Assembly (NCBI RefSeq): GCF_958450345.1
Contig: NC_088780.1
Span: 120,046,226 to 120,110,225 of the forward strand
Length of the DNA: 64,000 bases
Direction of reading: 5' to 3'
Source of the DNA: Calliphora vicina
Taxonomy: Eukaryota > Arthropoda > Insecta > Diptera > Calliphoridae
Shown here: positions 58,195 to 64,000 of the stretch, piece after piece
Numbering within the stretch: the stretch's first letter is position 1
Layout of the letters: each line of letters opens with the position of its first letter
Program-made: the position numbers and the translations under genes
Notes under the pieces: generated by a model
Seen by the model: only the letters and a program-made list of their open reading frames with translations
The model's database searches: none
What the model was told of the DNA's origin: nothing

Positions 58195-60046
58195 ATAGTG
58201 TAGTTTGTTTACTTTTTCCAAACGACTTTGGATGACTCACAATCAATCACTTTTTAGAATTTCATTTGCCCTTCAATTCTAATTAATGTTTTATGAAATT
58301 TGTACTCCAAGTGAATAATTTCAGTAAAAGAAACATTAAAAATTATTTTTTAAAAAACAAAGTTTATATTAACATTCTGTGCCAACACTGTAGCTGGCAC
58401 GAAATCCTTGCCTTCTTTAAAGCTATTTTATATAATTGATTAATATTTTACTATTGGTCGTAATTCTAGACTGAACCTACTCAAATTAAACATTATTTTT
58501 TTTTTATTAGTTAACTATTTTTTTCTCGATCTTGAATCAAATTTGTGTTGTTCGGACGTCGAATTAACATAGTATTATCCAAACATTCGGTGTGTGTATA
58601 GATGAAAAAACTTTGAAACATCTGTTATTACACATTACACCCCTGTTTTAACTATCAAAATGGAAGTAATAAGAGAATAGAAAAATCAACTCAAAACTTC
58701 GGGAAAAATTAAAGAATGCAAGTATTAAATATTTATAAAAATCGTAAAAGAAAAGTACAGAGGGTGTTTTTTAAAACATTGTAAACATTTCATTTTATTT
58801 TTTTTTAAAAAAAACTTTAATTTTTTATATTTAATTAGTATACACATATTTTTGTTGTTTTTTATAATTTTACTATGTATAATAATATCTTTATTAATTT
58901 TGTAATTATTTGCTTTTATCATATTATTTTAATTATTAAATAAAATTATCTATTTTTTTTATTATGCAAACCCAAACATGTTATATTTATTTTTTCTGTT
59001 AATTAAATTACAAATTACATAATAAGCAATATAAAAAACACAAAATATTAAATTATTTGGCAAACAAAATTAAATATTTGCTATAATTTTATTAATTAGT
59101 TTATCAATAATTAGCACGAACACATAATAAATATTGTCACAATACATCATTACTTACTTAATTTACATGCATACATATTAATTATATGTACACATCTTAT
59201 ATATAAATAGGCCACACGTTTTTTTGTGGTACACTTTTAAGTATGTTATTGTCCACCAATATTGATGAAACATATATGGTTTAAAAGATTAATTTCTCTA
59301 GATGTGCACAATATAAATTTTGTTTAAAAATTCTTTCCATAAAAGTGTTAAAAAGCGTTTTAAATTTGCTTGAAAAACAACAACAACATGTTTATGCACA
59401 TCTAAATACACGTGTATTTGTACACAAACGTGAAAAATATTTTTGCGTATACTCAAAGTAACTGTATAATTTCGTTATTAGTGGTCGAATTTTGACCACC
59501 AGGCGATCCTAGTTATTAATAAATACATGAATTTTCTGCATTGTGACGTCACACCCAAAATGAAAACAAATTTTTATCACTGGCAATTTAGCCACAAATT
59601 GATTTCTATATGACAGGAGCACAGAATCTCAAAGAAAACATGTTGCTAAATTTGTACAAAATTTTTCACAGCATACTTTAAGGCGCTCAAAAGTATTTGA
59701 GTCTGCCAGTAGTGACAAAAGCTGTACAGGCTAATTTTGATATTTCTTTTAGTTAATGCCTAAAAGTATGTGCAGGAATTTCTTTTTTAAACAAAATCTT
59801 CAACCAAGCCTGCTGCGTATTTAAGGATTCTGTGTGCCTGGTATCAAGAAAACAATTTGTAACTAATTCTTGCTTCACGTTTTTTTTTCATTTTGTGTGT
59901 GTGTGCATCATCAACATCAACTAAATAAATAATAAAGCAAATTCCTAGGTTTTAACGTGGGACTATTAATTTTTTAAATTTGCTAAAAAAAAACATCCAA
60001 CATTTGATCAGGGTTACGTACATTTATATATAAATGTATATCTAAA
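58195..60046. other. Intergenic AT-rich sequence, unassigned
   Basis: Long A/T-only runs around 58725-59170 and a short TG repeat near 59895. No gene or transposon end recognised. Confidence 0.4.
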
Positions 60047-60441
60047 GCTAATTATGGACCGATCATATTAAAATATGGTGACATGAATTCCGTATATCGT
60101 CCCCTTAATAAAACAATAGTGAATAATTTTTCTATAATTTCGAAATAATTGAGTTTAAAATTTGTGTTAATAGACATCTGGAACAAAAGTAATATTTCAA
60201 TTGATCTTTTGACCCACTTTGTGGAAGTAGGTTTTCAATTTCTAACTTAAACATATATATATATGACCTATAAAGTCCAATTAAGGGAGTACATTTGTAT
60301 AAGCCTATTGAAACCAGCCGGTTTCAATAGGCTTGGTATTTGGGCTGGAAAAATTATAAGTTTTTATCGAAATAACTTCAAAATTGCGACCTGTACTTTG
60401 CGCAAAAGGTTTACGGACGGATGGGCGGACATCGTTTAATG
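60047..60441 (-). mobile_element. DINE-1-like internal fragment
   Basis: Minus-strand order of the GGTCGGGC type: AGCTAATTATGGACCGATCAT, GGTGACATGAATTCCG, GCGACCTGTACTTTGCGC and ACGGACGGATGGGCGGACATCGTTTAAT. Both hairpin end and left arm are absent. Confidence 0.6.
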
Positions 60442-60933
60442 CGTACTTTATTTTTTATAGCTTTTAATGATTTTTTCTTAATTTTATATTTTTATCTCTT
60501 ACCAAACAATTTTATTTTAAATATGGCCCATAAAATAATTAATTGTAAAGAACGCTAATAATTCAATATTTATTTAACAGTTACATTATTTTATATAAAA
60601 ACAATTATCAATTTATTTTAATTTGTTATTAACATTTGTAAATACTAAATTAATTTAATAAAACATTAACATCCAAGTAGAATTTTGAATCAACCTTGTC
60701 ACAAATACGAAGTACTTTGTAATCAGCAGCCATGGTATGATCTGAAAAGACAAACAAATAATTAAAACGAATAGATAAATACACTTGTATATATTGATTA
60801 TTAAGTATGATTTATACGGAATATCTTTATATTGTTGTTATATATAATCTTCAAAAATACTGATTCGAATGAACAACAATTTAAATAAAAACTCTAATGA
60901 ATTAGAGTTTTAATTCAAACTGTGTATTTTAAT
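60442..60933. other. Intergenic AT-rich sequence, unassigned
   Basis: Nothing recognised. Confidence 0.3.
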
Positions 60934-61419
60934 AAACAAGTAAGAAAGTACTGAGTAAATGATCAAACACATTTTTTTTTAATTTCAATAATTTTTGGAA
61001 GTTGGCCTTATATGGGAGCAATTATGGACCGATTGCCATGAGATTAGGTCGTGTGATTTATATATGAAATTTATGTCTGTTGAATTCTATGTGCATACCA
61101 ATACTTTTATGAGATTTATGCTCTTTAAAGTAATTTTCGAAAGTGATGGAGCGATCATCATAAAAATAGGTGACATAACTTCCGATACCTATATAAATTA
61201 AACATATATGACCGACAAAATCCTATTTTGGGAGGACATTTATAGGCGAAATAATGGACCGATTAAAGCCAGTTTCAATAGGCTTCGTCGCTGGGCGAAA
61301 ACAAATACAAAAACAAGTGATTCTGAGTCGATCGGTATACTTTAAGGTGGATGTTAGACTTATATTTTTGGGCGTTACAGCACAATATCAAATTAACCTC
61401 CTCACTATGGTGGAGAAAT
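60934..61419 (-). mobile_element. DINE-1-like element, GGTCGGGC-end type, hairpin lost
   Basis: AAACAAGTAAGAAAGTACTGAG, TGGGAGCAATTATGGACCGAT, GGTCGTGTGATTTATAT, CGATTCTGAGTCGATCGG-like core, GTTAGACTTATATTTTTGGGCGTTACA and CTCACTATGGTGG. The hairpin and the GTCCGTCTG block are deleted. The plus-strand frame at 60995-61201 translates the repeat. Confidence 0.6.
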
Positions 61420-63054
61420 AGAGATAAGTAAATAAAATTTATTTACTTATGTCTATTTCTAACATATTTCATGAGAAGAAACTTCGCTTTCACCCAGATA
61501 TACGAGCAGAATATTATTATTTGTACTTAAACTGTTCAGCTTTTACCAAGAAAATTCAACTGCTATAAACTGTTGCTGCTCAGAAAAATTTTAGATTACA
61601 TACCAATTGAAAATTTAGCCGGAAAATAATGTGAAAGAATGCATTAATATTTTCATTTGGATTTCCAAGAAATTTCACTCAAAAGCGCAGGCGAAGAGTG
61701 CATGATGAAAATTAAGCTGAAAAATGTTAATAATTTAGTGATATATTTATGAATGTCTAAGTAACCAGAATGAAATGTAGCTATTGTCAATCCATAAACA
61801 GCGACTTACTACAGAAATATTTTTAATGTAAATATTTCTAAAATTTCTAGAATTATATTAAGGGGTGGCTGTGTCAACTTTTTTCGACCCTCTCAAATAA
61901 GCATTCTTTAAGATTTTCTACAGAAAAATTATTATCAGTGTGAAAGTGAGAGTGTCAATAGTATCCGGTTCAAACAATAACCAAGCACCCCAAGTTTGAT
62001 CCCTAGCAGAGGACGAAAAATTTTTATCATGATTTTCGAGTGAAGCAGCTTGAAATTTTGCTTGGAAACTATCTGAATTACAGGAAACAAACTCTTTTAA
62101 TAAATACTTGTCTTTACTGTAAATAGAATGGCCCTAGCTCGTTTTTTTAAGTGTAGAGTTTTTGGCTAAATATGATATCTGACCGGACTATTTATCGAAA
62201 TAAACAAAAATCTGCTCTTACAAAAAAAACACAAAAAAACACTAGTCAAACTTGGCGTTTTTATATTAATGTAACGATATACATACATATCTTGTTATAT
62301 AGACAATTTAGCATGACATTAAAATTTTATTTGAGACACATGTTTTTTATGTTGCTTGCATTGCAAAGTCAACAACAACTTGAATTGCATGTATGAAAAA
62401 CTAAGGAAATTCCAATTCCTGATCTTCATTTATATCTTATACAAATTAAAAAATATGTTTTGAGACAGAATAGTAAAATTTAACAAGAACTTTAAACATA
62501 CTTTTAAATACCAGGCGCAAAACGTGACAGATTAACATTGGTGAAATTTTATGCAAATTTTAGGTTCCTGATAACTTTTGCATTCAACTTGAATAGATTA
62601 CACAGATTTTATTAGCACAAACTTAGGAGGTTGGCAATAACACAAAAAATATACTACACTTTGTAAAAATATTTCAGTTCCATTTCCAAACTCTTGATGA
62701 ATTATGAGAATTCCTCATGGTAGTTATGTAAAAAAAAAATTCTTAGAAACTTCACTTAAATGCATGCGTACGTACACCTGTTGTGGACAGAAGAAAATTT
62801 AAAAAAAAATAAAAAATAAATGTTGTATAAATACTTAATTTTTTTCTGTTTCTGTTCAAGGTCAATTTATTATTTTGAAAATAATACAAGAAAAATAAAT
62901 AGATTTTTAGCTTGTTCTCCATTTTTTTATTACTAAGATGCTTCAGTGTGTGTTTATATTTGTAAAGTTTTATTCGCATCCTGTGAAAGGAGAAAGGAGT
63001 GTGTATAGAAAATAAATAAATATATATGAATACTGTGTAGAATGTATGTATAAT
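61420..63054. other. Intergenic sequence, unassigned
   Basis: No gene recognised. Around 61995, AAGTTTGATCCCTAGC has a T-arm look but no A box. Frames at 62172-62396 and 62752-63066 are low-complexity. Confidence 0.35.
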
Positions 63055-63550
63055 AGAGTGCTCCAAAAAAAAAATGAAATGACGAATTTTTACCTTCTCG
63101 CCAGATATAATTGTTCTATGGGCTGTATAAATACGTTATTGGAAATATTTACATGATAGGCTCAGAAGCTTCGAGATGCATTTACTAGGGGAAAATGCAT
63201 TGTTTATTGTAAATCTAAATATTAAGATTTTTCTCAATTTTAAGAAAACTCTACTTAAAAATATATAATATTTCGCTATGTTTCAATTGTAAATCCCAAA
63301 AATTTTACATTTGACCTGCATGAATTAAGTTTTAATATTCTCCGATTATTCTGAAATAGAGTATATTTACCAAAATATTTGAAAAAATAAAAATAGTTTT
63401 TACCGAAAATAGTAGAATTTAAATTGCAGGTACGGCTGATTTATATACATACTAGCAAATACAGATTTATTTAAAGTAAAAATATGCTTATATTAAAATA
63501 TTTCTCAAAGAAATATATTAATTTGTTCCTACATTTCGTATTGAAATGAT
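63055..63550. mobile_element. Partial long-palindrome-family element (GAGTGCTCC end)
   Basis: TAGAGTGCTCCAAAAAA at 63055 is the end seen at 33321. It is followed by TTGTTCTATGGGCTGTATAAAT, GAAGCTTCGAGATGCATTTACTAGGGGAAAATGC and diverged loop sequence (TTAAATTGCAGGTACGG). The right end is missing. Confidence 0.55.
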
Positions 63551-63561
63551 CTGGGCACTAG

Positions 63562-64000
63562 GGTATTCAATCGATTAACCGATTAATTTTGATCGGTTAA
63601 CTGTTCGAATAAGTTAAAATTTACGACTTTCAAATAACAAATAAACCGATTAATTTGTGTCGATTAACCGATTAACCAAAATTTATTTTTTTTGCAATTT
63701 TTATAGAAATATAGTTTTAAACACACAAATTTCATTTCTTAACTCGTGAACATTTCCTTCTAGCAACAGTTTTTTGAACTATAGTACGAAAACTGAAATT
63801 AAGGAATTTTGAAATGATTTCATATGCTTAGACAAAGAACTGATAAATTGGATATTCCTTATCATGCCTTACTTTCAATTTCTCCAACATCTACAATCAG
63901 TGAGAGAGTTTTTTCAAGTCAAGTTTAATTAAAACTAAAAAAAATCTTTTAAAAGGAAAGCATTTAAATTATATTCCTTGTTTGAAAACTTATTTCAGAT
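63562..64000 (+). mobile_element. hAT element, internally deleted, runs off the window
   Basis: The end AGGGTATTCAATCGATTAACCG matches the family at 26734. About 270 bases later the plus strand reads LDIPYHALLSISPTSTISER and then VFSS (63849-63925). This is the C-terminal hAT dimerisation domain with its P-T-S---ERVFS motif, then a frameshift and SLIKTKKNLLKGKHLNYI. The N-terminal and catalytic regions are missing, so this is a deletion derivative. The right end lies beyond base 64000. Confidence 0.75.

Noticed and set aside
61990..62030. Second SINE or tRNA remnant
   Set aside because: Only a T-arm-like AAGTTTGATCCCTAGC is present, with no A box or tail.

Overview
The window is a piece of a very AT-rich, repeat-dense insect nuclear genome. 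Typical fly introns and poly(A) signals, DINE-1-like repeats with the GTCCGTCTGT core, and mariner, Tc1, hAT and piggyBac-type transposons all point to a higher (cyclorrhaphan, probably calyptrate) fly. There are no bacterial, organellar or CRISPR features. The species assignment is an inference from style and content only.

Only one host gene is supported: the 3' half of an aminergic GPCR on the + strand, in two exons. The TM5 exon is 35473-35631 and the terminal exon is 52590-53654, which carries the long third intracellular loop, TM6, TM7 and the stop. They are separated by an intron of about 17 kb, and both junctions are phase 0. The TM5 and TM6-TM7 sequences look alpha2-adrenergic-like, and the best call is the insect alpha2-adrenergic-like octopamine receptor (Octalpha2R). 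Exons for the N-terminus and TM1-TM4 were not found and presumably lie upstream of base 1, so bases 1-35472 are most simply upstream intron. Downstream, 53655-64000 is 3'UTR and then intergenic DNA.

Almost everything else that can be named is transposon debris. 0-5 kb: a piggyBac-type MITE with TTAA ends, a 1.9 kb palindromic element, a DINE-1-like copy and a TA-flanked foldback. 6-12 kb: broken mariner transposases, a degenerate solo LTR, a DINE-1-like copy with an internal minisatellite, and a foldback. 14.7-17.1 kb and 26.5-29.7 kb: two related composite blocks of RNase H fragment, mariner fragment and DINE-1-like element, interrupted by different insertions. 19.7-22.4 kb: a large nested element carrying a small intron-containing SAM-like coding remnant. 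33.3-34.6 kb: a second long palindromic element. 36.5-51.2 kb (the big intron): a tRNA-derived SINE candidate, a foldback with an iterated motif, a Tc1-type MITE, a hairpin MITE, a clean solo LTR with ATAT duplication, several DINE-1-like copies, and a hAT element with a perfect 8-bp target duplication. 55-64 kb: MITEs, DINE-1-like fragments, and a hAT element running off the end.

No new defence system or gene cluster was found. The more unusual observations are the long palindromic element family, the SAM-like split gene inside a repeat, the very recent 578-bp duplication, and the mosaic DINE-1-like ends. All family calls come from reading motifs by eye, with no database search.
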